Shown piece after piece: positions 9,081-16,687 of a stretch of 64,000 nt of DNA. The notes beneath the pieces were generated by a model, which saw only the letters and a list, made by a program, of their open reading frames with translations, did not search any database and was not told where the DNA came from. The first letter of the stretch is position 1, and each line of letters opens with the position of its first letter. Made by a program: the position numbers and the translations under genes. Origin of the DNA: DSOI01 sp041394885 (lineage in GTDB: Bacteria > Acidobacteriota > Terriglobia > Bryobacterales > Bryobacteraceae); NCBI GenBank assembly GCA_041394885.1, contig JAWKHI010000011.1:62001-126000 (forward strand). The letters are read 5' to 3'.

Positions 9081-10882
9081 TCGACGCATCCCTGCTTCTG
9101 CCAAACCTCATGGCCTTCCTCGCCCAACTCACCGTCTTGCTGGCGGCCGGCCTCGCTCTTCCCCGCATCCTCGGTCTGCGGCTGCGGCCCCGCCTGCTCT
9201 TCGATCAGTGCCTGCTGGGCGCGTGCATCCTTCTTCCACTGATCGAGCCTTGGCAGCGTCCCGCTCCGTTGTCGATGCCCGTTGCCGTCGCGCCTCGCCC
9301 GGCGGCCTCCGCGGAGCAGGCCCCGCCCCCGTTTGACTTTCAGCCGGTCGCCTTTCCTGTCCTCGCCTGCGGATTCCTCGTCCGCCTCGGCTGGCTCGCC
9401 GCCGGATTCATCCGCCTCAGCCGGTATCGCCGTTCCGCGATCCCCCTCGCCTCTCTGCCGGACCCCGTCCTCCTCGCCCAGGCCCGGACCGGCGCTTCCG
9501 CCCGGTGGCTCGTCGCCGGCGCCGTCACCGGCCCCGTCACGTTCGGCTTCACGGACCCCGTCGTTCTCCTGCCCCCTCGCTTCCACGCCATGGACCCGGC
9601 GGCGCAATCGGCCATCGCCACCCACGAACTCCTCCACATCCGCCGCGCGGATTGGTTCGCCGGCGTCCTGGAAGAACTGATCGCCGCCGCACTGTGGTTC
9701 CATCCCCTCGTCTGGTGGCTCCAGCAGCGAATCCGTCTCACTCGCGAAGAGGTTGTCGATCGCGAAGCCGTCCGCCTCACCGCATCGGTTGACTCCTACG
9801 TCTCCGCTCTGCTCGAATCCGCGAGCGCCTCGATTCCGGATCTGGCGCCTGCTCCCACCTTCTTCTTCCGCCGCGGCTTGGCCCGGCGCATCCGATCGCT
9901 CTACCAGGAGGTCCCCGCAATGTCCCCCGTCCGCCTGTTCGCATCTTGCTCACTGGCCGTCGCCGCGCTCGCCGTGGCAGTCTCGCTCACCGCCGTGCGG
10001 TTCCCGTTGATGGCCGCTCCCCAACTGAATGATCGCGGAGTTGCCAGGGTCGACGACCGAACCAGATCCGATCTCGAGTACCAGCATCCAGTCACGTATC
10101 CGATGGCCGCCCGCCGTGACCACGTCGAGGGTCTCGTCACTCTCGAAGCGGTCGTCAATCCCGATGGCACCGTCGCCGACGCCCGCGTTATCGACGGGCC
10201 CGAACCGCTTCGCCGCGCCGCCCTCGAAGCGGTCCTCCAATGGCTGTTCGTGAACGAGCAAAAGGTCCGCCGCACTGTCCAAACCACGATTGACTTCCAT
10301 TTGGCCTCGGCCCCCGCCACCGTGAGTAGTGCCGCCCGTCCCGCGTTCCGCCGAATTGGTGCGATCCACGTTTCTCCCGAATCCGGACGCGCTCGCCAAG
10401 CCTTGGAGGCCCGTCTCGAGCCCTATCGTGACCAAATGGCATCAACGGAAATCATCCATGAGATTGGAAGGATCGTGCAGCCCTTCGGACTCAGTGTGGC
10501 AATGGCCACCCACCCGCAAGATGGCGATGGCGCCGTTACCCTGGAGATCGGGCCCGCCGCGGCGCCCGGCTCGGAGGAGCCCGCCGCAGCCACGCGCATT
10601 CGCGTTGGCGGCAACCGGCAGGCCACCAAACTGCGCAATAAGGTTCCCCCCGTCTACCCGCCGCTCGCCAGGGCCGCCGCCATCCAGGGCTCGGTCCAGT
10701 TTACCGTCACCTTGGCCGCCGACGGCTCAGTGAAGGGCATCCAGCTCATCAGTGGACATCCCCTGTTAGTCCAGGCTGCGCAGGAAGCCCTCACACAGTG
10801 GACGTACGAACCTACTTACCTCAACGGCAATCCCGTTGAAGTGATTACTCGCGTGGATGTGAACTTCACCCTTTCCAAATAG
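9077..10882 (+). CDS. M56 (BlaR1-type) membrane metallopeptidase with two TonB-C-like domains
   Basis: A 601-residue protein. N-terminal hydrophobic segments (about 8-30, 45-57, 88-110) precede the zinc-protease motif HELLHIRRADW at 183-193. Another membrane segment lies near 290-310 (LFASCSLAVAALAVAVSLTAV). The periplasmic part has two TonB C-terminal-like domains: GLVTLEAVVNPDGTVADARV around 370, and PPVYPPLARAAAIQGSVQF from about 525 to the end. It replaces the beta-lactam sensor of BlaR1 with TonB-type domains, an arrangement known in acidobacteria. It probably relays an envelope signal to the BlaI repressor encoded just upstream. Confidence 0.88.
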   Translation: MIDASLLLPNLMAFLAQLTVLLAAGLALPRILGLRLRPRLLFDQCLLGACILLPLIEPWQRPAPLSMPVAVAPRPAASAEQAPPPFDFQPVAFPVLACGFLVRLGWLAAGFIRLSRYRRSAIPLASLPDPVLLAQARTGASARWLVAGAVTGPVTFGFTDPVVLLPPRFHAMDPAAQSAIATHELLHIRRADWFAGVLEELIAAALWFHPLVWWLQQRIRLTREEVVDREAVRLTASVDSYVSALLESASASIPDLAPAPTFFFRRGLARRIRSLYQEVPAMSPVRLFASCSLAVAALAVAVSLTAVRFPLMAAPQLNDRGVARVDDRTRSDLEYQHPVTYPMAARRDHVEGLVTLEAVVNPDGTVADARVIDGPEPLRRAALEAVLQWLFVNEQKVRRTVQTTIDFHLASAPATVSSAARPAFRRIGAIHVSPESGRARQALEARLEPYRDQMASTEIIHEIGRIVQPFGLSVAMATHPQDGDGAVTLEIGPAAAPGSEEPAAATRIRVGGNRQATKLRNKVPPVYPPLARAAAIQGSVQFTVTLAADGSVKGIQLISGHPLLVQAAQEALTQWTYEPTYLNGNPVEVITRVDVNFTLSK

Positions 10883-10922
10883 CGCCCTGAGTGGGAGAGC
10901 GCGCGACCATCCTGGTACTACC

Positions 10923-10930
10923 GGGTCACA
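10923..10930 (+). repeat. Transposon left terminal repeat GGGTCACA
   Basis: Inverted partner of 13471-13478. On the minus strand it reads TGTGACCC, and its TGA is the stop codon of the truncated ATPase gene. Confidence 0.6.
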
Positions 10931-11402
10931 AAAGAACAATTTGATGTAAGTCCATGTCGAAGTTCAACAGCAACGGCAGTTGCTCCAGCGCCGGATGCGG
11001 GAGTAAGTGGGCCTGGTCGCAGATCAGAATGGGATGCTGCTTCTTACTCTGATTGAGACCGACGACGGCTTCGGCAATCTGGCGCACCAAGCCCCCGCGA
11101 AAGTGGGAAGGCTCCAGATTGAGGGTCAGCGCGATCTGGCGGAGTAAGTCGAGCGACGAACCGGCGAAGAAGTGCACATACAGAATCTTATGAAGGTTCG
11201 GATTGAGCGAAGCGGTAAAGATACGCGCGGCGGTCGACTTCCCGGCGCCGACCTCACCGGTGAGCAGACCCACCCCGTGATGTTCGGTCAGAAACTGAAG
11301 TCGCGTGTTGACCTGCTGCCAGCCGGCGGAGTTGAACAGTTGCTTGGCGTCGGGGCTGTCGGAAAACGGGGTCATCTTGAAGCCGAAGAAGGATTGCCAC
11401 AT
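10926..11402 (-). pseudogene. ExeA-family AAA ATPase, C-terminally truncated
   Basis: 158 residues with Walker A GEVGAGKST and a Walker B-like LICDQAHLLP; such transposition ATPases are normally about 270 residues. The protein stops just after the Walker B strand (DLHQIVLL), and its TGA lies inside the terminal repeat, so the sensor and C-terminal lid are lost. The start ATG overlaps the transposase stop by one base (TAATG). By analogy with TniB/IstB/MuB it would choose targets for the transposase; in this form it should not be functional. Confidence 0.8.
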
Positions 11403-12667
11403 TAGCGGTAAGTCCTCCCGTTGACGACGGCATCGACCAGGCGCGCATGCCCGGCGGGATTACCCTCGCGATAGATTTCGACCTGATCGAGATCGAGCGG
11501 ATCGAAACGAACCTCGATGTGTTGGCCGGCCAGATGGGGCGGAGCTTCGAAGAAGCGGTTGTGGAGTTGGAATGTGGAATCGCGGCGAACGAGGCGGTCG
11601 ACGCGGTGAAAGAAGAGGCGGCGGAGATCGGTGTCCGGCGGCAGTTGGCGTATGTGATCGATGTCGCGCTGCCAGCGCAGCAGCGGAGTGGTCTGCAGGG
11701 TGGAGTAGTCGCGGCAATGGTAGACGGTGTCGAGCCAATGCCAGAGTTGCTCGTTCAACTGGTCGATCGACAGTAGCGACTTGGGATCGAGCGAGGCGAG
11801 GAATTGTTCTCGTAGGGAGCGGAAGAAGCGTTCGACCTTCCCGCGTCCCTCGGGCTGATAGGGCGGGGTGTGAACGATGAGGATGCCGAGAGAGGCGGCG
11901 ATGCGGGCCAACTGCGGGGAGCGGTAGATTTTGGCGTTGTCCATATAGAGGCGTGTGGGAACGCCGCGTGCGGCGACCGATTGGCGCAGGCAGTGAAGGA
12001 AACAATCGAGGCCTTGATCGGGATAGAACTGAGCGTGTGGGATGAGACGGCTGGCATCGTCGAGAGTGGCTTGGAGGAAAACCTGGCGCTTGCCGCCGGC
12101 GGGCCGTGAGACCCATGGACCGAAGAGCATGTCGGACTGCCAGATCTGATTGGCGCGCTCGGCTTCGTACTTTTTGTGAGAAGAGGCGGCAGCTTTTTCC
12201 TGGAGCAGTTGGCGTTGAGTGAGACCGCGAGCGCGGAGGAAGCGGTACAGGGTGGAGGGGGACATCTCGGGGTCACCCTCGGCGGCCAAGGCGAGTTGAT
12301 GAAGCAGTGAGGTGCCGGTGCGATGAGGGTTCTCGCGTTTGAGCCGTTCGATGAGAGCGGCGGTTTCAGTGGAGATGGCGCGGACTTGACCGCGATCGTT
12401 GCGCGATTGGGGAGCCAGTGCGTCGAGACCGTTGCGGCGATAGCGGAGAGTCCACTCCAGCAGGGTGTCGACGGAGACTTGGCGGCGTTTGGAGTAAGGG
12501 ATGTCGTAGAGGCGCGAGGCGATTTGCTGAGCGCGGCGGGTGAGTTCGCCGCGCGGCAGAGTTTCCAAAACCAGCGGGGCAATCAGTCCATAGCGGAAGA
12601 GCGCGATCTTTTCGGCTTTGAGGTGTTCGGCTTTGTTGTCCATGGCGGAAGCGTAAAGGGAAACCAT
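11402..12667 (-). CDS. DDE integrase-type transposase
   Basis: A 421-residue protein that appears full length. N-terminal helix-turn-helix region (about 10-130: YSKRRQVSVDTLLEWTLRY) precedes an rve-type catalytic core: first Asp in NQIWQSDMLFGPW, second in RLYMDNAKIY, Glu in PEGRGKVERFF. A C-terminal beta-rich domain ends in GHARLVDAVVNGRTYR. The second Met, at 12643 (MDNKAEHLKAEK), is an equally plausible start, as neither has a clear ribosome site. It catalyses strand transfer for the element and is co-encoded with the downstream ATPase. Confidence 0.85.
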   Translation of the reverse strand: MVSLYASAMDNKAEHLKAEKIALFRYGLIAPLVLETLPRGELTRRAQQIASRLYDIPYSKRRQVSVDTLLEWTLRYRRNGLDALAPQSRNDRGQVRAISTETAALIERLKRENPHRTGTSLLHQLALAAEGDPEMSPSTLYRFLRARGLTQRQLLQEKAAASSHKKYEAERANQIWQSDMLFGPWVSRPAGGKRQVFLQATLDDASRLIPHAQFYPDQGLDCFLHCLRQSVAARGVPTRLYMDNAKIYRSPQLARIAASLGILIVHTPPYQPEGRGKVERFFRSLREQFLASLDPKSLLSIDQLNEQLWHWLDTVYHCRDYSTLQTTPLLRWQRDIDHIRQLPPDTDLRRLFFHRVDRLVRRDSTFQLHNRFFEAPPHLAGQHIEVRFDPLDLDQVEIYREGNPAGHARLVDAVVNGRTYR

Positions 12668-12701
12668 GGTGGCGATCCATGCAAATGGTGTGTGGGTGAG
12701 G

Positions 12702-13286
12702 TCAAGTGTGGGCGGAAGCGGGCGATAGAGTGACAGGGCGGCCGTGGGGAGCGAGCGAGTTTGGCCAGCCGAGCGGGTGTTGGCGAAGGGTGTGGAACAG
12801 CAAGCGATGGGCGGCGATCCAACCGGAAGCCGTCAGCATGGAAAGTGCGCGATCGACGAAAGTGGGCGCGGGAACCGGCTGGGTGAGAGCGGAAAGTGCG
12901 GCGCACAAGGGTTCGGCTTGACGGCGAAAGCGGCGCAGCCAGAACTGGCCGCGTTGATACGGCATGGGAGGAGGTGGTTGCGGCTGCGGCCGGCGGAGGC
13001 GTGCGAGAAGCCACAGTGCGATCACGGCGACGCTGGAGCGGAGATAGGGTAGCGCGAACTGCGGCATCAGCGAAGCGGTTCGGCGGCAGGCTTGGCATAG
13101 ATAGCGACGGATACGGATGGAGCCGTCGAAATCGGTATCGATGATGGTGCGGGTGTAGAAGCCGTGCGCGGCGAGCGGATTGTTGGCCTTGCACTGCGGA
13201 CAGGCAGCGGGACGGTATCGGTCCGGATCGGCGAGTTGTTCGAGGTACTACTGCGGAGAGGCGGCGAGAGGGGGTAGGATTTGCAT
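12702..13286 (-). pseudogene. DUF6431-like zinc-ribbon transposon protein with in-frame amber codon
   Basis: From ATG at 13284-13286 the frame gives a short N-terminus (MQILPPLAASPQ), then TAG at 13248-13250. The same frame then continues unbroken for about 180 codons to 12702. The continuing part has a zinc ribbon (CPQCKANNPLAAHGFYTR, then YLCQACRRTASLMPQFALPY) followed by a helical region ending near HPLGWPNSLAPHGRP, as in small proteins found beside such transposases. No good start lies between the amber and Met 13067, which would lose the ribbon. Either this copy is dead or the stop is suppressed. The family assignment is from memory. Confidence 0.65.
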
Positions 13287-13300
13287 GTAGGATCGCATTG

Positions 13301-13320
13301 CCTTGGGGGGCATCCCAAGG
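13301..13320 (-). repeat. Hairpin in transposon end
   Basis: CCTTGGG-GGGCAT-CCCAAGG, 7-bp arms, just upstream of the zinc-ribbon gene and inside the element's non-coding end. It could be a transposase-binding or transcript-shielding structure. Confidence 0.4.
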
Positions 13321-13470
13321 TGTTGTTCTGCCCGGCGGGGGAGTTCGATGAGGCGGCTACCTCGGGCGGGGCTTGTTGTGGGTCAGGCTTTTTGCCGGGG
13401 TGGGGTCGTGTTGGCGCCGGGCGAGGCGGGGGTCAATGTGAGAAAATCGGTCTGCTTGGCGGGCGAATAG

Positions 13471-13478
13471 TGTGACCC
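13471..13478 (-). repeat. Transposon right terminal repeat (inner copy)
   Basis: GGGTCACA on the minus strand, mirror of 10923-10930. It abuts the broken end of the recombinase remnant. The non-coding stretch 13287-13470 between it and the zinc-ribbon gene holds only the hairpin at 13301. Confidence 0.55.
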
Positions 13479-13479
13479 A

Positions 13480-13738
13480 TTACAGTCGACGCTTCAGAAC
13501 GCGACGAAAGAAGAAACGCAGGGCGGCAACGCGATTCACCACCGTGCCGACGGCGAGCTTCCGTTCGTGTAATCAATGGGCCTTCCACTGGCGGATGTGG
13601 TCAGGACCGAGCAGATCCAGCGGTTTCCCAAAGTAGCGAGCGAACTGCTCGACGGCACCCAGGTAACCGCGGATAGTTGTCTGCAGAGAAGTTACGACGC
13701 TGGAGTTCCTCCAGCATCAACTTGCGTAATCGAGTCAC
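13480..13738 (-). pseudogene. Tyrosine recombinase remnant (N-terminal SAM-like domain only)
   Basis: GTG at 13736-13738 follows a strong AAGGAGGT site. The first frame reads VTRLRKLMLEELQRRNFSAD. After a one-base shift it continues TIRGYLGAVEQFARYFGKPL, DLLGPDHIRQWKAH, an in-frame TGA (13575-13577), then LHERKLAVGTVVNRVAALRF and FFRRVLKRRL before TAA at the transposon edge. This is the core-binding domain of integrases of the kind that accompany IS91-type elements; the catalytic domain is gone. It carries one frameshift, one nonsense codon and a truncation where the transposon begins, so the recombinase is dead. Confidence 0.8.
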
Positions 13739-13749
13739 AGCGACCTCCT

Positions 13750-13757
13750 TGTGACCC
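13750..13757 (-). repeat. Third copy of GGGTCACA
   Basis: TGTGACCCAT occurs at 13750-13759 and identically at 13471-13480, bracketing the recombinase remnant as direct repeats. Read inward, this copy matches the left end for nine bases (GGGTCACAA), one base better than the inner copy. Confidence 0.45.
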
Positions 13758-13759
13758 AT

Positions 13760-14077
13760 ACATTACTCCTCGTCGGACCGCTCCGCCTCCCCTACGCACG
13801 ACGCGTAGCGTCCGCCGCGCCAGCGGCTTCGTTCATCGTCGCCATACCGGAGAAGTGGCCCTGCGACAACCGAAGGGGCCAAGTCCCGGATCACACGCTA
13901 CTCGGACCTTGGTCACTTCGGGACGGCCTTCGGCTGTCAGTTTCCACTTTGCCGACCATCGGCCCGCTGGTCTCCGTAAACACTACGGCGCGCTACTCGG
14001 GAGCGCTGGTCTGATCCTTCCGCCATGAAGAAGCAGCGTTCGGGTTTACGAGGTCGTTACGCCTGGCGTGCGACCGC
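13760..14077. other. Non-coding or degenerate stretch beside mobile region
   Basis: About 320 bases between the recombinase remnant and the orphan secreted protein. Short open frames exist on plus (for example 13751-14014), but none has a ribosome site or recognisable family. I see no RNA gene. It is probably debris from an earlier insertion. Confidence 0.4.
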
Positions 14078-14722
14078 TCATCGTGTGACAGGCAGCCCCA
14101 CGACGATCAGAACCAAATATTCCTGCTTGCGGCAGCCCTTCACGGCAGGCATGGCCGCCCCAGGATTCACAGGAAAACCCTTGGTGGGAGCGTTCGCGGG
14201 CGAGCACGCGTTGTCCGCCTTCGCCGGCGTGTAGCGGGCGGAGCGGCATCCGAGGTGGGTGACGTCGTAGAGGCTCGCGCCGTCGGCGAGTTCCCACCGC
14301 TGATTGCCCTTTTTGTCCTTCGGGTGAACTGTCAGCACGGTCGTCACCGCGCGATCACCCGTAACGACGTATTGCCCCGCGGGCAGCGGAAAGGTCGGCT
14401 GCTCCATGATCAAGCCGTGTTCTTCCAGCCACCAATCCGAAGCGTCGAATTTCCACTGCGCCGGTGCCACGCCGGTCGCCTTCAACTCAGAGTATTGGTC
14501 CAACTTGCAAGCGCGCGGGCCTGGGTCCTGCTTCCACAAACCCCATGCTTGCGTGCCTTTGCCGGATGTCGCCGCGGGGTTTCCCAGCGCCGCGATGAAC
14601 TGCGGCTCGATGCGCTTGAACTTCGAGAGGTCTGCGCCTGAGGCGTGCCCCGCCGCCAATAGAAGGGGTCCCATGGATAGCATCCAACGGCTTACGGTCG
14701 GCACAAGGTGATGAATATTCAT
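14078..14722 (-). CDS. Secreted hypothetical protein
   Basis: 214 residues from ATG at 14720-14722, which has GGAG eight bases upstream; an upstream TTG start (14743) is less likely. The signal peptide (WMLSMGPLLLAAGHASG) is followed by a conserved-looking globular part (FIAALGNPAATSGKGTQAWG, then LWKQDPGPRACKL) with a tryptophan-rich DASDWWLEEHGLIMEQP and two late cysteines. I do not recognise the family. The last 20 or so residues (KGCRKQEYLVLIVVGLPVTR) are more hydrophobic and may reflect a changed C-terminus next to the mobile debris. Confidence 0.6.
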   Translation of the reverse strand: MNIHHLVPTVSRWMLSMGPLLLAAGHASGADLSKFKRIEPQFIAALGNPAATSGKGTQAWGLWKQDPGPRACKLDQYSELKATGVAPAQWKFDASDWWLEEHGLIMEQPTFPLPAGQYVVTGDRAVTTVLTVHPKDKKGNQRWELADGASLYDVTHLGCRSARYTPAKADNACSPANAPTKGFPVNPGAAMPAVKGCRKQEYLVLIVVGLPVTR

Positions 14723-14754
14723 GCGATTGCTCCAGTCGGACAACCTTGCGTCAT

Positions 14755-14760
14755 GTTATA
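14755..14760 (-). promoter_or_regulatory. Candidate -10 for the secreted hypothetical
   Basis: TATAAC within the 8-bp palindrome GTTATAAC. It would start transcription about 25 bases before the ATG at 14722. The -35 is poor. Confidence 0.35.
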
Positions 14761-14782
14761 ACACGCTTTCCAGCTTCTGTTG

Positions 14783-14929
14783 TTAGATGGCACTCCCCAT
14801 GTCGGGCTGCGAGCGATCTGCCGGGATCACGACGACGGACTTGCCATCGGCGGATAACCCGCTGGCGCCGCCCGGCAACGCGAGGGTCGTGGTTTCACTG
14901 ACTCCAACGATGCAGCGCCGGCCAGCACA
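14783..14929 (-). pseudogene. Possible 3' remnant of a lost gene
   Basis: Forty-eight sense codons and a TAA with no start. The reading TTLALPGGASGLSADGKSVV, followed by VIPADRSQPDMGSAI, looks like the tail of a propeller-type protein. This is weak evidence, given as a possible gene end left after rearrangement. Nothing else is visible in 14755-15009. Confidence 0.2.
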
Positions 14930-15009
14930 TCAGGAAGAGCTGTTTGCCAGACGCTTACGATTTGGTTCGAGCCGACTCGGGTTTTGAGGAGGCTGGAGCG
15001 GCCCGAACA

Positions 15010-15300
15010 TCAGATCGCTTCGGTGGCCTTCATCACCTGTTGGATGGAGAGAACTTCGTTGGTCTGGAAGCGGACGAAGGGGATCCAGCCTCCGGTGAGT
15101 GTGTGGACGTCCTCGGCTGTGCCATCGACGATGCAATAGCCCTTGGCTTCACCGGCGAAGGCACCCCATTCGGTGATTTGGCCGGCCTTCACCTGCTGAG
15201 TGACGATGGATTGCATGCCGAGGTGCATCTTCTTGCGTTCCTCTTTGTCAGTGGGGGTGTGAGTGGTGTCGACTTCCCATAGCAGAAGATATTTTGCCAT
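15010..15300 (-). CDS. Small conserved protein, dimeric alpha-beta barrel-like
   Basis: 96 residues from ATG at 15298-15300, with AAGGAA seven bases upstream. The sequence (MAKYLLLWEVDTTHTPTDKE ... QVKAGQITEWGAFAGEAKGY ... WIPFVRFQTNEVLSIQQV) resembles small stand-alone ferredoxin-like fold proteins (DUF3303 or muconolactone-isomerase type) common in acidobacteria. No catalytic residues can be assigned. It is downstream of the sigma/anti-sigma pair on the same strand but separated by about 100 bases. Confidence 0.65.
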   Translation of the reverse strand: MAKYLLLWEVDTTHTPTDKEERKKMHLGMQSIVTQQVKAGQITEWGAFAGEAKGYCIVDGTAEDVHTLTGGWIPFVRFQTNEVLSIQQVMKATEAI

Positions 15301-15401
15301 CTGGTGTTTCCTTACCCGGGATTTCTGTTCTGGGTTTCCCGGACCCTTGCAGTATATACCCAACGCCTCACTGCGAAGACCTCCGCAAGCGCCCAGCCCG
15401 C

Positions 15402-16022
15402 CTACCCCGCCAAATGGCACAACCGGCAAGCCGCCCGCACAGGTTCCACGCCGGAGGTAACCAGCGTGTAACTCAGCGTGCCCCGCTTCCAGGAATGGAT
15501 CTGGTATCCCCCGGTCACCTCTCCCGCCACCTGCTTTGCTCCCGCAGCCTCGCCAGCCGCCACCAGCAGCGTCGCCGGCGCCGGACCCACTTGAAACGCA
15601 ACCAGCGCGGAACCGTCTTTCATCCGCTTGGCCCCCGTGATTCGCGGCCTCTGGATCAGGCCTCCCTCCGCCAGTCCCAGTCCCCTGCCTGGACCTTCGA
15701 ACGACACCTCCAGCCCGCACCTGTGCCCCAGAAAGTCCCGCACATGGTTCGCGTCGGCCGTATAGAGGTCCAACCCGGCCCCTTGCTCTGACCATGATCG
15801 ATGCTCGAATACCGCCCGCGGCTCGATGTTGTTCGGCGTCAAAGCAAACGCCGCCACCGCCGCGAATGCCACACCCAGCGCAGGCCAGCCCCTGCGCGGC
15901 CGCCTCTCTTCACGCCCCGGCGCCGCGCGATCCAATCCGGACTCCACCCGCGCCCATAGCTCGCCGGGCGCCCGCACCCGCCCCATCGATGTCGCGATTC
16001 GTTCCAACGGTTCCTCGGTCAT
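15402..16022 (-). CDS. Membrane anti-sigma-like factor with C-terminal CxxCH
   Basis: 206 residues. A short cytoplasmic N-terminus is followed by one membrane segment (about 45-61, WPALGVAFAAVAAFAL) and an extracytoplasmic domain. The ATG overlaps the sigma-factor stop (ATGA), the usual coupling of ECF sigma and anti-sigma genes. No zinc-binding HxxxCxxC is present in the N-terminus, so sigma binding must use another mode. The last residues are CRLCHLAG, a CxxCH motif that would be outside the membrane; haem attachment is possible but the motif may be fortuitous. Confidence 0.65.
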   Translation of the reverse strand: MTEEPLERIATSMGRVRAPGELWARVESGLDRAAPGREERRPRRGWPALGVAFAAVAAFALTPNNIEPRAVFEHRSWSEQGAGLDLYTADANHVRDFLGHRCGLEVSFEGPGRGLGLAEGGLIQRPRITGAKRMKDGSALVAFQVGPAPATLLVAAGEAAGAKQVAGEVTGGYQIHSWKRGTLSYTLVTSGVEPVRAACRLCHLAG

Positions 16023-16606
16023 CTCTCGTTCTCCTTGCGAGGCGCCAGATCCACCAGACGCTTCGCCAGTTGTTTATGAGCGCGGCTCAGTCGCGATGCC
16101 ACCGTTCCGGGTGGGCAGCCCGTCGCGGCCGCGATCTCATCGTAGGAAAGCCCTTCCGTGTAGCGCAGAACAACAGCGATGCGCAGGTCCGGCGCCAGGC
16201 TCGCCACCGCGGCATGGATCGCGCGATCGGTCTCGGATTGCTCCAGTCCTCCGTCGAACTCGCTCCCGCGCCGCGAGCGGAATAGCAAGCGCTCCAGCAG
16301 CGGAAGATCCGGCAGCCCCACCCAGCGCACGTTCCGCCGGCGGTAGTCCATGCACGCATTCACCGTTAGCCTGTAGAGCCATGATTCGAAGGCGCCGCCC
16401 GCCTCCCCGCGAAATCCGCCGATCGTGCGGTGCAGCTTCACGAAAACTTCCTGGCTGATATCCATCGCCGCCGTCCGGTTTCCCGCATACCGCACCGCGA
16501 TCGAATAGACCCGGTCTTTGTACATCTCAAACAGCGCACGAAACGCGTCCCGCTCGCCGTCGCGGCAGGCTTGGATAAGGTCCGTACGTTCCGTGATGGC
16601 AACCAT
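16019..16606 (-). CDS. ECF RNA polymerase sigma factor
   Basis: 195 residues from ATG at 16604-16606 (MVAITERTDLIQACRDGERD). Sigma region 2 covers about 10-85 (DISQEVFVKLHR, SWLYRLTVNACMDYRRR), and region 4 about 130-185 (LAPDLRIAVVLRYTEGLSYD, EIAAATGCPPGTVASRLSRA). It directs transcription of an unknown regulon under control of the coupled membrane protein downstream. It is divergent from the Ser/Thr kinase, with 81 bases between the starts. Larger open frames through this region are shadows. Confidence 0.9.
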   Translation of the reverse strand: MVAITERTDLIQACRDGERDAFRALFEMYKDRVYSIAVRYAGNRTAAMDISQEVFVKLHRTIGGFRGEAGGAFESWLYRLTVNACMDYRRRNVRWVGLPDLPLLERLLFRSRRGSEFDGGLEQSETDRAIHAAVASLAPDLRIAVVLRYTEGLSYDEIAAATGCPPGTVASRLSRAHKQLAKRLVDLAPRKENER

Positions 16607-16687
16607 TCCGACGCCAACTTCATTATGGACGCGCCATTGGGCGATTTTCTTCGCGCCATGCATAATGAAGTCTGAGGGGCATCCCGG

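Larger units (their letters stand above)
10923..13478 (-). mobile_element. Decayed transposon: DDE transposase, truncated ATPase, zinc-ribbon protein
   Basis: An insertion of about 2.56 kb bounded by inverted GGGTCACA (10923-10930 and, inverted, 13471-13478). It carries three minus-strand genes: a DUF6431-like zinc-ribbon protein, a DDE transposase and an ExeA-like AAA ATPase. The transposase-plus-ATPase pair follows the logic of IS21/Tn552/Mu-type elements. I could not assign an IS family, and no target-site duplication is obvious. The zinc-ribbon gene has an in-frame amber and the ATPase is truncated, so the copy is probably no longer autonomous. The right boundary is uncertain because the same repeat recurs at 13750-13757. 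Confidence 0.75.

Noticed and set aside
13576..14028. Plus-strand frames over the recombinase remnant and flank
   Set aside because: No ribosome site, no family, and they are antisense to clear recombinase sequence.
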